Assembly: GCA_013398275.1 (NCBI GenBank)
Contig: VZSE01002700.1
Location: 2,040,455-2,104,454 of the forward strand
DNA length: 64,000 bases
Direction of reading: 5' to 3'
Origin: Promerops cafer
Lineage: Eukaryota; Chordata; Aves; Passeriformes; Nectariniidae
Shown here in pieces: positions 24,410-36,639 of this stretch. Within the stretch, counting starts at the first letter, position 1, and each line of letters begins with the position of its first letter. The position numbers and the translations under genes are program-made. A model generated the notes under the pieces. It ran no database searches, had not been told where the DNA came from, and saw nothing but the letters and a program-made list of their open reading frames with translations.

Positions 24410-24660
24410 ATATCATAACCCCCTCTCAGGACTTCTCCAGTCTGAACAACCTGATTATGTCAATCTTCTCCTGCAGTCCCTGTTTTCTTGCACTCTGATC
24501 ATCGTTGTGCTTTGAGCTCCTTTGAGATGTGCATTTTCAAGTGAAGTGCACTGACCACCATAATGCAGCTGAAGAGCCACCAGGATTGAACAAACTGGAT
24601 TGACTTGTGCTGTTCATATTCTATCATCACACTGCTCTTCATTATATTACCTTTGCAGGG
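24410..24660 (-). mobile_element. Diverged CR1 LINE fragment
   Basis: The plus-strand text CTTCTCCAGTCTGAACAACC, followed by CTCTGATCATCGTTGTG and CTCCTTTGAGATGTGCATTTTC, follows the complement of the CR1 ORF2 3' region ('CTTCTCCAGGCTGAACAACCCC..CTCTGATCATCTTCGTGGCC'). Divergence is high and the right part is hard to follow. It lies head-to-head with the older plus-strand CR1 that starts about 20 bases downstream. Confidence 0.6.
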
Positions 24661-24679
24661 TTTGGTGTGGTAGATCAGG

Positions 24680-26700
24680 CTGTAGAAAGAACAGCACTTT
24701 TAGATAGCAACCCAACAAATACGGGAAGACTCATTGAAAATCTGATGACAGAATAAAAAGTTTGGGTGAAAGGGATCACAGGCTCATCATACGGAGAGCA
24801 GGAAGGAGGGAGAACAGCAGAGTAGGCATAATGGACTTCAGAAAAGCACTCTTCAACAGCTGAGGAAACTGGTAAGTAGGGTCCCTTGGGAAGATAATAT
24901 AAAGGATAAAGGAATTCAGGAGACCTGGCAGTTATTGAAAGAGACTGTATTAAAGGCACAAAGCAAAGGATTCTGATGTGAAGGAGAGCTTGGAAGAGAC
25001 AATGCGGCTGAATCAGGAACTCTTAAAGGAGTAAAGAATGGAAAAAAAATGAGATATATAAAAAGTGGAAACAAGGACAGCTGAATAAGGATGTGCGTGG
25101 AGGATAATAGCACAAGCATGTAGGGATGAACTCAGAAAGGCTAAAATGCAAAATGACTTGCAACTAGCAAGGGAGATGAAAGGCAAGCAGACAACGGTTC
25201 TAGAAATACATTTGGGAGGGAATAGACGGGAAAGCAACAAAAAGTATCATATCAGTACTGAAGAGAGAAGGGAAGGAAAGTAAATAACAGAAGGCACAAA
25301 GAAAGGACACTATGGTCTATTTTTCTGCTTTCAAATTACCAAAGCTAAATGAAGAGGTGTTAGAATAACATGAAGAAATGTGCCCTCAAATTCATAGGAT
25401 GTTAGCTGAAAAAGTTGCAGAGCTATCACTTTTTGGAGTTCATGAAAGCTTAATGAAGACTGAAGGGCACTTAAGCTAAGTCTGTAGCAAGTAGTGCACA
25501 CAGCAGGAGGGGCTATGGAGAGGCAGTTGGTATGAAGACCTTAAATCCACACAGTGCCTTTCTTCAAAGTGACTTTCATTTGATCCCATGTTTAGTGGGC
25601 TTTTGATGGGTGTTTTCCAGTTTAGCTTAATCCAGGAGGAACTAATGAGACTGAGTGTGAACTAAAGCATGAGGGCTATTGGGAGATTTATTTCAGAGGC
25701 ATGTATTCGATTTGAATTGAAATGGTAATGTTGGTGTAGCCATTTAGGACTAAACTGGGGGAAAATGAAGGAACTAGAGATAAATCTGCCTGTCTTCAGC
25801 AGCAAGTCATTCTAACCTCATTTCTAATTGAAAAAGAGAGAAAAAAATTAGTGTTTGATGTAATGAAAGGTTGTAAGTATGTGACAATTTAACTTTGGAT
25901 CAGTCTGAACATACTCATGTAGGACTTTCATGAGCAAATCAGAAAAATAACTGAATGAAATCACTGTTACATTTGTGTGTGACTGGTGGAACACTTTGCT
26001 GAAGATAACATACGAACTTTATTGTGAGGAAAACATTTCAAAATGGATACTGAAGAAGTATGTACTGAGCAGGGTATGGATTAATGACTTGGGTTATGGA
26101 CATGAAACTACATATGTATGTCTTGTTCATGACACTAAACTTAGGACTTGTGTAAGTGAGAAGAGAAACAGGACCTAATTGCTTTAGATCAGAATTCAAA
26201 ATGCTCTTCCTATATTAAAGATATTTTGGCTCCAAATCAACATGATGGATTTGAGTAAAAATCCCCAGAAAAAAATTTAAAAAGAGAGTTCAAGAGCACA
26301 CAAACAACATGGGGAATATCTAGTCAGGCAGTAGCACTGCAGAAACAAAGCAGGAGTGGCAATCAGCTCTGGTGAAAAAGAGGCAAAAGTCATTCTGAGA
26401 TGTGTGAACAGGTGTCATATATAAGATGGGGAGATCACCATTTTGCATTGCATGTGAGTCCTCAGAGGAAGCCTGTTCTTAATTTTGGGTTGCACACTTC
26501 AGCAAAGATGTTGACAAAGTGTAAGAGTCCAGCTGAGCACAAGAATGGTATGACATTTCAGAAACTTAAGATCTAAAGAAAGGTTGCATAAATCCATAAT
26601 GCTTAGGTGAAAAAAGAAAAAGAAAGGAGTAGACAAAGGAAGTACATAAAAACATGGATAAGTTGACTCTTCATGGTTGTCTACGCAGAAAAACCCCAGG
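24680..26700 (+). mobile_element. Ancient CR1 LINE ORF2 relic (about 2 kb, old amniote subfamily)
   Basis: The plus strand translates, with stops and shifts, to the linker between endonuclease and reverse transcriptase of old CR1 elements. The start resembles MDFRKALFN (about 24833). The conserved ACRDELRKAKMQ stretch lies at about 25116-25151 and KVET preceded by the degenerate 'YKKW' block at about 25060. Further on, the reverse-transcriptase region can be followed at about 25395-25470, 25960-26110 and 26170-26570, for example in the 'FHKFCKWILKK' type segment and the block before GTTGCACACTTCAGCAAAGATGTTGACAAAG. The middle (about 25480-25950) is poorly matched. This type is abundant in turtles and crocodilians and is old in birds. 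It is thoroughly inactivated. Confidence 0.75.
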
Positions 26701-27268
26701 ACAGTGGGAGTAATTGGGAATATATCTCTTTAATCAGAATACTTGATGATACCAAACCAGCAGTTGTGGCTTGAATTAAGATAAAGGTTTTTCAGCTAAG
26801 CAAACTAAACAGGAAAACAAGATTTATTCTAAAAACACAAAAAGTCGCAGAATTACAAAAATAGAATTACGTGCCAGCCCTATATGAATGTCTTGGAATT
26901 CTATTGGGAATATCAGTTAGCACTAGCTAGCACCCATCTTTGGGCATCTAAACTGACACCTGAAAACCTTTGGTTTTACTGTTATGTGAAGTGTTATGGC
27001 AAACAGATTGGAGAAAATTTTTAGAGCAGTGATTCTGGTCACAGAATGAAACACATGTTGAACAGACACATAGAATGGGCAGTCAACATATGGCCAGTTA
27101 CTATTATTTAATATATTATTTCCTTGTTCTTTTTATTACAACATCATCTTCAAACACCTTAGAAGGAAATCCATTTTGTTTATTACAGGCACACTTTTAT
27201 GGGGACAAGGGATTTGGCTCAGTGCACTGCAAACAAGTGTATTATTGTGAGAGCTTGTGAAAGTAATG
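26701..27268. other. Noncoding sequence, no feature recognised
   Basis: This may include the eroded 3' end of the preceding CR1 relic, but I cannot follow it with confidence. Confidence 0.45.
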
Positions 27269-27384
27269 CTGATAAATCAGGCAATATGGAGTTTGCTGAG
27301 CTTAAATATGCTATATACCCTTATACATATAAGGGTATATAGCATATTTAAGCTCAGCAAACCCCACATTGCCTGATTCATCAG
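27269..27384. repeat. Near-perfect 56-bp inverted repeat (hairpin) with 4-bp spacer
   Basis: Arms 27269-27324 and 27329-27384 are complementary at 53 of 56 positions, around the spacer ACAT (27325-27328). The three mismatched pairs are 27274/27379, 27286/27367 and 27290/27363. All are A opposite C on the plus strand, so a minus-strand transcript would pair them as G-U wobbles. The sequence also repeats directly: 27270-27285 and 27374-27389 are 14/16 identical and flank the reversed copy. A smaller perfect palindrome with 10-bp arms sits at 27367-27390. No transposon ends or target-site duplications are visible. Confidence 0.95.
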
Positions 27385-27623
27385 GCAATGCACTATCAAA
27401 TGGGTAGGACAGAAAAAGGGTTCAGAAAGGGAGTCATGACCAAATCAATGGGAAAAAAATGCACAGAAGAAAATCAGGGAAACAGGCAACTTATGTGAAA
27501 GGTACATATCCTATGGGATCTTAAGAATGGACTTCACATGTAAAATTGTTAAAGTCATCCTCTAACGAAGCTTGAGCCAATGCCTTCTGTAATCTCTTGT
27601 TCAAAGAAATACAAGTATTTGAA

Positions 27624-27643
27624 TGATTCTGTGATTCTATGAA
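27624..27643 (+). repeat. CR1-tail-like octamer repeat
   Basis: TGATTCTGTGATTCTATGAA matches the tandem 8-bp unit that ends avian CR1 elements. No CR1 body can be recognised immediately upstream, so this is either a severely decayed copy or a chance two-unit repeat. Confidence 0.35.
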
Positions 27644-28623
27644 CCAGCATCATGCTTGTGCATGTTTTCCTTTTACAGGCACCTTTATACACCGTTTTAA
27701 ACAACTGTGCAAAAATAAACAAAAATTCTATATAATTTATATAATAAGTGCCTTATTATTTTTAAAAAAAACAGTATGTAGGAGAAACTAATGAGACATA
27801 TTTGATCTGGTTATCAAGTATATTACTAAAATGGTTGTCAGACTTTATTCATAAATGTCATTTTAAAATGATTTGATGAGTATAAATGTCTGTGAAATTA
27901 CTGTTTTCACTAAGTATCTTTTGGTATTAATAAAAGAGAATATTAACATAAGAAAAATGTGATAGGTCTCTGAGTAGTAGCAGAAGTTTTGTAATTTACC
28001 AACTTTTCAGTAAATTATACTAAATTGAAAGTCTAGTGCTGCTTACCTTAATGTACTTCTGCATATTTTATTTAAGGTTTTACCAAGAAATAAGCCTCAC
28101 ATAAGAGAAAAAAATCTAGCTCTCCAAATTCAAAGTAGTAGTAGTATCATTTACTCGATGAAATATATCAATCCTGAAAGTCAGCTTCCACTAATGTGCT
28201 CATTGCAACATTATTGGTGGTAATATACTTAATTAGTGAATTTTAGATAAGATTTATTTAATTCACAGAAGCTTGGTTTGATAAAATTCTTCACTGCAAT
28301 TCGTTTAATAGGTAGACTATAGAAACTACATTAATATTACATCCATGAGCAAAGAGATTACCCCACAGTTAATGACTCCCTTGGGTTGCCCTTTTCTGAC
28401 AAAGGCACAGAGCCAAAAAATTCAAATTTTTTTCCTTCTCAGTGAAATAAAGAAATGTTGCAACGTGAAAGACCAAGTGTTGGTTCTTTTTATAACATCT
28501 GGATCATGAAAAAATGAGTAGTGACAAAATAAACTAAGTCTGAAACAAATATTGCTCTGCTTTGTATTGACAAAAATCTGTTTAGGGTAAAAAAAAAAAA
28601 AGACTCCAAAGGCTGTTGATATG
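27644..28623. other. Unique AT-rich noncoding sequence
   Basis: No gene or transposon is recognised. The composition is very AT-rich, especially 27700-28080. Confidence 0.5.
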
Positions 28624-28667
28624 TCTGCCAAATGACTTATAAAATTCTGCCAAATGACTCATAAAAC
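28624..28667. repeat. Tandem duplication of a 22-bp unit
   Basis: TCTGCCAAATGACTTATAAAAT (28624-28645) is followed directly by TCTGCCAAATGACTCATAAAAC (28646-28667). There are two differences in 22, so this is a local slippage-type duplication. Confidence 0.9.
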
Positions 28668-29764
28668 ATCTATATGTGGTTGGGGTCAGAAGAAGATGAA
28701 TTTTGCATCTTAAAGGATTCTGCAAGGAAAATTCTTAAGTCAAATAGTGGTGTCTCTTGGTGTATTCCTTGCGGGTATGAAAGCAGTGACAGCTGCACAC
28801 CAATGTTCCAATGGTTTCCACAACTTGTGGTTCAGAAGATCTTATATTTGTTTGCTTTACTTCTGCCTTTGCTTCACCAGGGCTGAAGTGTCACACAGGC
28901 AATAGAGCATGACTTTCTTACCACTGTTCTAACACATTTGTGGGCTGGAGGAGGCAATTTGGGATCACTGTCTGCTGCAGATCTAGACCAACAGCTGAAC
29001 ATGAATCCTGCAGAGAGAAAACGGAGGAGCAGCTTGGAAAGTGTGCACTTAGTGGTCTTCCAGAAAGGCTTGAAGTATTCTCTCACCCAGCCACATTATT
29101 TCAGGCAGGGACACAAACATTGTTGAGTGCAATAAAAGATTTCAGTAGAAAAGAAGAAATATACAGGTCTTGAGCATCTGCCTACCTTTATGGATATCAA
29201 AACAAAAGCACACAGAGATGATGCCAGAACAGGAGACCAATAGATATTTTTTGCTATCAGAAGACAATTCATGCCATTCTAAGATGTCTAGATAGATGAG
29301 ATGAATTCCTTTCCGCAAGTACCTATTGTCCTTCGCTCTCTGTGGAGACAGGTTAAACAAAATGTCTAACTTTTAATAACAAAAAATGGTGGCCTAAGAG
29401 TCTGAGAACTGAGTATTTTGTCCTGACAAGAAATATGTCTTGAAAATATTTAATGATCAACCTCTTTGAATTTATTTTCTTTGCTTTCCTGTTCCCAGGA
29501 CTGCTCAAGGCAGATTTTTATTCTTGATGGCTTGGCTTACCCTTACAAAGCCAACAAGGCCCAGGCTCAGACTTGAGGAGTGATACTGGTTTTCCCTGTC
29601 AGCCAGGGCTGTGGACTTGGTCCATGCTGACCTGTTCTTCTCTGTCAATGCCTGGGCATGGTTTGGGGCTGTAGGCAGGAGCTTCTCTCTTGAAATTCAC
29701 ATGGCAGCCTGGATGGAAGTCTGAATGCAAACTGTGATATGCCAAAGCAGGCACTAAAACCAGG
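28668..29764. other. Noncoding sequence with a mildly GC-rich patch
   Basis: The patch 29500-29720 is less AT-rich than its surroundings and starts after a splice-acceptor-like CTTTCCTGTTCCCAG (ends 29499). No frame or domain supports an exon. Confidence 0.4.
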
Positions 29765-29850
29765 GTCTGTCCTGGTTTTAGTTTTATATGCTACAGTTTC
29801 TGAACCACATTATCTTCCCTCTAGCTGGAAAGGATTGTAAAAGGCACTTA
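29765..29850 (+). mobile_element. Possible avian ERVL-type LTR fragment
   Basis: The segment begins TGTCCTGGTTTTAG and later has TCTTCCCTCTAGCTGG. This echoes the 5' end of common avian LTRs that start TGTCCTGGTTT and contain a TTCTTCCTAGTAGCTGG block. Spacing is roughly right, but intervening bases are diverged and no right end is seen. Confidence 0.22.
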
Positions 29851-30960
29851 GCTTTTTTCCTACAGAAAAAAATAACAGTATCTTTTTTAATTTCCTTCTG
29901 TTTCATATTTTAGCTCATAGAATAATACCAAAAAATTCCTGTTACTTTATAATAGACTCATAATAAGTGGCTTTTGCAACTGATTAAGTACCTCAGCTTC
30001 ACTCCTGTGTTAATCAATAGCAGCATATGGTTATTGCTTCATGTACTGCTGCAATGGAGTGGATCTTTTACCATATAAAAGCTCCATCCCAACTGTGTCT
30101 GCTGCTCTGGTTCTAGACATCAGCTTCTTTTATGGCCGTGTCTTCCATGACTGTGGAACAAGAATCATAACGTGTTTTGTGGTCATGGGAATACGGAAAA
30201 CAGGAGTAAAATGCATAGTGACCTACTTTTAAGAAAATAATTGGAGCATATCACATATGTTTGTAACATAGAAAGCATATTAATATTTATGAGGAAGTAC
30301 CTTTACTTTTGAGATAAATTTTAAAAAATATTTTGATTTTTTTCATGGACCATGTCTGATTTAAAAATAAACTGTGTCAATTCTAATTATCTATTTGTAG
30401 TTTAAAAATTTTCTTCAGACTAGCTGCAATATATTTAATGGAGAGTTAAGAGTGTCATCTAATTTATTTCAAAATATTGTATGAAAAGCAAAAAATCAAA
30501 GAAACCTGGAAGTATCAAAAATTTTATTTTCCATCATTTTTCATTTTAATGTATTGAAAACCTTTAAAATAGTGATGATTTAGGTTTCATATTCAAAATA
30601 TTTCCTTTGCAAAGAAACATGAATCAGAATACAATTTTTAAGCTTAGCCATGTTTATATGCATAAGTGATTATTGCATAAGGAGATTAATAATAAATCAC
30701 AGAGAGATTTATAAATAAGTTATCCATGGGAAACTGAGCTAGTACTGCCAATTTACTCCTTTATTTTGTACACATTGGATTGTCATTAAACTATTTAGTT
30801 ATAAGTTATTTAGCATTTAATTCCATATATTGCCATTTTATGGATTTGGGTAATAGACATGGTGAGCAGTACAGCCATTGCTCACTGGTCTGCATGGCAA
30901 TAGTTGTGCCTAGGAGATTCTCTGTAGATATCCACTTCAGCAGATATATATATACATGCA

Positions 30961-30963
<3 letters not shown>
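29851..30963. other. Unique AT-rich noncoding sequence
   Basis: Very AT-rich from 30230 to 30720 and rich in ATTTA and TAAT words, so it could be regulatory. No gene or transposon is recognised. Confidence 0.5.

Positions 30964-31030
<67 letters not shown>
30964..31030. repeat. (ATCT)n tetranucleotide microsatellite, about 17 units
   Basis: There are 67 bases of uninterrupted ATCT units, then a degenerate CCATCT unit. The tract is likely length-polymorphic. It creates the repetitive SIYL peptide in the open frame 30780-31097, which is therefore not a real protein. Confidence 0.98.
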
Positions 31031-34000
31031 CATCTTCTATGTGTGTATACAGCTGCATGCTTATTTTAAATCAGACTCTTGCCCTGACTTGGGCTGAAGT
31101 TGCAACAACCCTCAAGTCTATAGCTGCACTGATTGGGACCACCATTTGTCAGCTACTACTGGCAACTTCATTAGATTTCTACACTGAAAAAAATACATTT
31201 TTTCCACTATAAATTGAATGCGACGTGGCCTGATTATGTGGATGGATGTGGTGGGAATTACTAAAGTGGTCACATGTGATCTCTAGCTAAAGGTGTTATC
31301 CATCAGCACTAGCTCAAAACCAAAATAATATTTCTGTCTGGTTTTGTGAGTGTGTTTTTGGCAAAGCACTCATTTCTTTGAAGGTACTTGTTATTAGGAA
31401 AGCTTAAAAACAGGAAAAAAAATTAAAATTAAGACATTAAGTGTTATGCAAATCATACCACACAGCTGTTTTATGATCCTATCATTTTGAAAAAGAGGGA
31501 GAGAGGCTCTTTTGAATCTAATCTTACATAGTCCATCTGTTGCAGCATATGACAAGAAGTCAAGCATCTGAACTTTTAGGAGCCATTATGGATCCTTGAC
31601 ATGGATCTGGCTCTCATGGTGCAGCCAGTGTTGATACTTCCACTGATTGCACTGATTGACTGTTGTGTCATATTATCCTTGGCCTTTCCGACTCCCTCAC
31701 TTCGGGGGATATCAACACTAGTAATCGTCAAGCAGGGCTCAATTGATTATTTTCAGAATTTTCTCTGGCTATTGACCATAATGGAAAAAAATTGTGCCTC
31801 TGAATTATTCAAAATGAAAACATACACAGAAGAAATCAATAAGGCACATCTGATATTAAAGACAAATTAAAGCAGGCAGTATAATGTGTCTTGGGGCACC
31901 TGCTACAGACAAAGAAGAAAGCATTTTAGAGGTAAAGAAGACTCTTTTCCTCTTTTCATTCTTTTGCAAGTAATATGTTTTAGCTGTCAAAATTAACATC
32001 TTTATGAATTAGGACATTAAGGGTTTCTTTTCAACTTTGCAAACATTAGAATTTAACTTCAGACTCCAGCACAATCTTCTTTGTATCCCCACAGTCTTTT
32101 TAACTTAAATGTAATGTACCACGCTGGACGGATGAAATTATAGAAAAATGTTCAGGTCAGAAAAATCACATTAACAAATATCTAGAGTTAGGCACTAAAC
32201 CTCTGCAGACTCTGAAAGTGATAGAAATTAAACTAGTGAAGAAAAATGTGCCCTTCTGTGAAATATCTTACATGTCCCCTGTATGAATCACAGATAGGAT
32301 TTTAAAAATCTCTGAAAGAGGGATGGTTTCATTTTTGGGCAGCAGTATTACTGGAGAATCAAGTTTTTACTCTGAGTTTCTTATTCAAGACAAACTATAT
32401 GTAGAACAGTGATGTAGTGGATGTCATGTAGCATCTCTGGTTTTCCATTGGTAAGAGTCAGGATTTGGAATCATTAGAATCTCTGATTTCAATTCTGCTA
32501 TGAATGTGGTAAATTTCTCAGCAAGAGTTGCAGAAAAAGTGTTCCATGTCTGTGGTTTGAAGCAACCAAGAGAAAACAACACAGTACTTGTGTGATAATG
32601 GGCAATATTAATACCCTGAACATTTCTAGAACTCATTTGGAAATCTTTACTAGGATTTGATTCCTGGCTAAATAATAATTTTAATGATTTTTTTTTTTCA
32701 GTATTACCCCACTGTCTTCTTTATAGTAAATTTTTATTTACATTGAATTGAAATATCAAAAAAATATACAAAGGAAATGTCAGTAATGTAATCATGTCTT
32801 TTAAGGAAATGAAACACTTTCCTACAAGTCTGAAAGAGGGGCAATTGCTGCTATAATAATTAATGCTCACAGGAAATACAGTCATATCCAGGATGATGCA
32901 ACAACTCCCGAGAACGAGAGCATTGATGGCTGAGTGGTCTTTCAAAAAACTCACACAACTGGAATTTGTTTCCACTCATCATTGAAATCCATACAGGCGG
33001 TTGAACCCTATAAAACTAAATTAGTTTTTTTTGAGGCTTTTGGGGGATGGGGTAAAATATATAAGGACACAAAGCTGCTGAGTAAAAGAAGAAAACAGAA
33101 TGATTTCTGCTATTAGTTTGTCTTTTACTGGAAAATGTGAATAGGCTTAAGCTGTTAATACCAGTACATTTTTACTGCAAGAGGTAGGATTTCCAAAAAT
33201 ATAAATTATTGAGAGATGCAGATAAAATATTTAAAACTACTTAATGTGTTAGGTGCCCAGGTTCTCTTGATCTCAATGGAAAATAGGCACATAAGCTACT
33301 TAGCAGTTTAGAAAAATTATTCTGGTATCCCATCCTCCCATGTAAACACCTAAATACAGCTTAAATTCTGGATAAAGATGCACAATGTGCTGTGGAGGGA
33401 CTCTACACTATGACTGGTGTTCTTCTTATCTCATTTTACACACTAGTCAGAAAAGACAAAAGTCTTTAGTGCTTTTAGAAATATTATAAGATATGCAGAA
33501 AAACTCCATAGGATTACCAGATATGATATAGGACCCCCCCTATAAAACTTATTCCTTCCTAGAACTGCCAGCTGAGAGTAGAAGGAAGAGTCTGTGTTGC
33601 TTCAAATGGGACGAGAGGTGTGTATTCAGCAGGGGAGTCTTAATTTAAATTGTATGGCTCTGCTCACATTTTCCAGACCAGAAAGTATTTCTGAGGTTCT
33701 GAGTATGTAGGTCATATGGTGTGGCACTTCCTCCTTGTTGAGGATTGGCAAGGAAACTTGTGACCACTGGTTGAACAGGAGCCATGGAGAACTACCACAG
33801 GTAAGTCTGAGAATGGCCCAGGGCACTTGACTAAATCTCTTCACTGGCACTTTTCAAAACTGTCAACTGAGATTGATAAAAAGTGAGAAACAGGGGATTA
33901 AATATGGCTTGGAAAGGTGGACTGGGTTTCACACTTACATTGCAAAGGCTGAGTTTTGCACTAACCCAATGCTTACTGGAACCACAAACTGTAATAGTGG

Positions 34001-36003
34001 CTGATGTTGAACCATAGCTAAAAAAGACTTCAGAAGAGTTTGGAAAATGAAATTGCACATTGACAATGGGTCGTTGCCAGTTCAGTCTTCATGTTGCTTG
34101 AAGTTACCTTTTTTGTTTATTACTTTGTCAAAATGTAATCATATATTACATGACATGGCATCCCCGAGACAAACTGCTTAAAATCTGTGCTACTATAGTT
34201 AACTTACACACCAAAAAATGTGTCTTTGTTTTCAGCTTTGCCCAAAATTTTGGATGCTGTTTTACAATTTGGATTAAACTTTTTGCTTCTTAAATGGAGG
34301 AAAAAAATATCACATCACCCTGGCTTCACTCAGTGACAGGGAATTACTACAATTCTTGTTGGTATAAATGAGAATTCTGATTGTTGAACCAAGTCAAATA
34401 TGGTCAGCTTTATAGAGTTTTTGAAACTTGTGAGAACTGATTAGCAAAATTTGTTTTGAAAATATTTAATGCAGTTTCAAAAAATAGATTTGTTTTCTTT
34501 TCAGTTCTGCTGGCAATCTTATGCTGCTTGGGCAGATCTAGATGAGCACACTGAGGATGAATATTTGTAAAGAGATGACACTCTAGATATTGTCCTTGGG
34601 AACACCAGACTCAAGATTTAGATTATTGGACTGGTATGAAGGCTTTCTGCATGACAAACCCAGTGCATGTACATGTGTAAAAAAGAACTGCATTATCTGT
34701 ACCAAAAATTGCTCTTCTGTAGTTCGCACAAAAAGGTTTTTTTCTCACTGTATCTTCTCAGGAGGTGTGTTCCTCTGTGAAACAATAAGACATGAATAAA
34801 GCTACAGCAATATTTACAAGGAGTTGCAAGCATTGGGAAAAGGAAATAAATGTGAAAGAATGTAGAGGAGCAATAGTATATGGAAGCTGGTCCTGAGTAA
34901 AAGGGCTAAGGGACTCGATGATTGGCTGCTTGCTATTCCAGTTTGTGCTGTTGTCAAAGCACAGAGGTGTTGAAGAAGTGCTCTTTAATCTCTGGTGGAA
35001 GGATGTGAAAACAAAGTGAGAACAGGTGAAAGCAGGAGGATATGGCAGGAGTGATCTTGGTAGCTCTAAAATACTTTCTATGCTTTCAAATAACTGAGTG
35101 CCATCTCAGTTTGATTCAGGCATCTCTGTCAGAGTGAGCAGTTAGATCTTGTTGAAACAAACCCCCAAGATCAATTTAGATCTAGTTGACTTTGTCTGGC
35201 AGTATGGATAAGGCTGTATGCAGATTTGGTTCCCTCTATCCTACAATACTGGTGCAACTGACTTTGAATCCACAAGCACCTCAAGCCCTACCCAAAGTAT
35301 GTAACAGATAGTTTCATGCTATGAAAAAATTAAATGGATTTAAAGCCCATAGAAAAGGCCTGGAATCTTAATATCCTGTTTCCCAAATGAGGATTGCCTT
35401 ATATATTATAAAAGAGTCAACATCTCTCCTTCTGTTTTCTTCAGGATAAAAACTCTAAACAGCAACCTATACTCAGAGCTGGATTCAGGATTATGAATGC
35501 CAAACAGATGTATATATCCCTTCTAGCTTGAACATTGCACTTAAGGTAAAAGATAAGGTTACCTCCTTCTCCATGGCATTTCTCATTTAATGACCTGACT
35601 TGGTGGCCTGTTGTACCTATGCAGGTTTTTAGGCACATCTTTCTTCCTGTGGACTGGATAAGCAGCAAGATTGCTAGAAGTTATAACTGCAATGCTAATC
35701 TTCTACTGTGTTTGTGATTTCACCTTTGCTAAAGTTTGCTATTAAACTATTTTGACTAGAGTAAGGCTCATAAATTTTAGACTGCAACAACAGATTAGAT
35801 GATAGACTTATTTTCCATTTTCATTGCATATAAAAGTTATAGGAAACAATTATAAACTCTGAGGAGAGGGGTCAGATGATGAGCAGCATTCACCCTGCAC
35901 ATTTCTGAAAGCTGAGTGTGGAAGCCCATGGAAGTGCATCCTTGCTTTTCTCCTGAGCAGTCCCTCCTCACAACTGTCAGAGGCAAAGTAGGAGGGTCTT
36001 TTG
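31031..36003. other. Unique noncoding sequence
   Basis: About 5 kb with no recognised gene, RNA, transposon or long repeat on either strand. Short open frames (for example 31601-31870, 32721-32975 and the 33626-34058 pair) lack domains and splice support. Confidence 0.5.
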
Positions 36004-36037
36004 TCTATAAGGAATATTTGTAAATATTCCTTATAGA
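36004..36037. repeat. Perfect 16-bp inverted repeat with 2-bp spacer
   Basis: TCTATAAGGAATATTT, then GT, then AAATATTCCTTATAGA. All 16 pairs match, so the site could extrude as a cruciform or fold as an RNA hairpin. About 30 bases downstream the word AAACTGGTATA is repeated twice (about 36072-36098). Confidence 0.97.
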
Positions 36038-36639
36038 TCTGCAGAACTGTAAACCCATGAAGTGTCAAAAAAAACTGGTATAAAAGAAACTGGTATACCT
36101 CTGGGATATTGTTGTTATAAGACGTAGAGTTGTAATCTTTTCAGTCTAAGTTCTTACACTGGCACTCTCCACCACCTTCCCTTTCACAGAAGTATACCAC
36201 ACAGGCCTTTGATATCAATTAATAGACTTGTCTTGTTGTGTTTTACCAAGTTAAAATCTCATTCTATTCATTTCAGTAGAAATCTATTACCCATGATTTC
36301 TCAGGAAGTTATACAAAAATGTATTACATGGAACAGGAGGGATGGAACATTTTAAAGAAATTTATTCAAAATTATTTCAGAGCTGACTGTTTGAAATGCT
36401 TTGGAAAGATGCTGGACTATTGTTATGCAGAGATTTTCCCATTAAATGGGAAGTGATACTGGATGGCTGCTTTAACAGGGTACTACAGGCAACACCTAGT
36501 TACAAAGCAGGAGTAATGGCCTACATCAAGGACAAAAACTGGATGTTTCAAACCTATAAGTAAGGTGCTTGAAGAGGAAATGTGAACTCAAGACTTGCAT
36601 GGTATTTCCATGAAGCCTTTCTCTATAGTGGAGAGCCCT
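36038..36639. other. Noncoding sequence, no feature recognised
   Basis: Apart from the small AAACTGGTATA direct repeat nothing stands out. The sequence leads into the CR1 copy. Confidence 0.5.

Noticed and set aside
24675..25240. Three overlapping minus-strand frames rich in Leu, Ser and Phe
   Set aside because: They are antisense shadows of the plus-strand CR1 relic.
30780..31097. 105-codon protein with SIYL repeats
   Set aside because: It is the translation of the ATCT microsatellite with flanking chance sequence.
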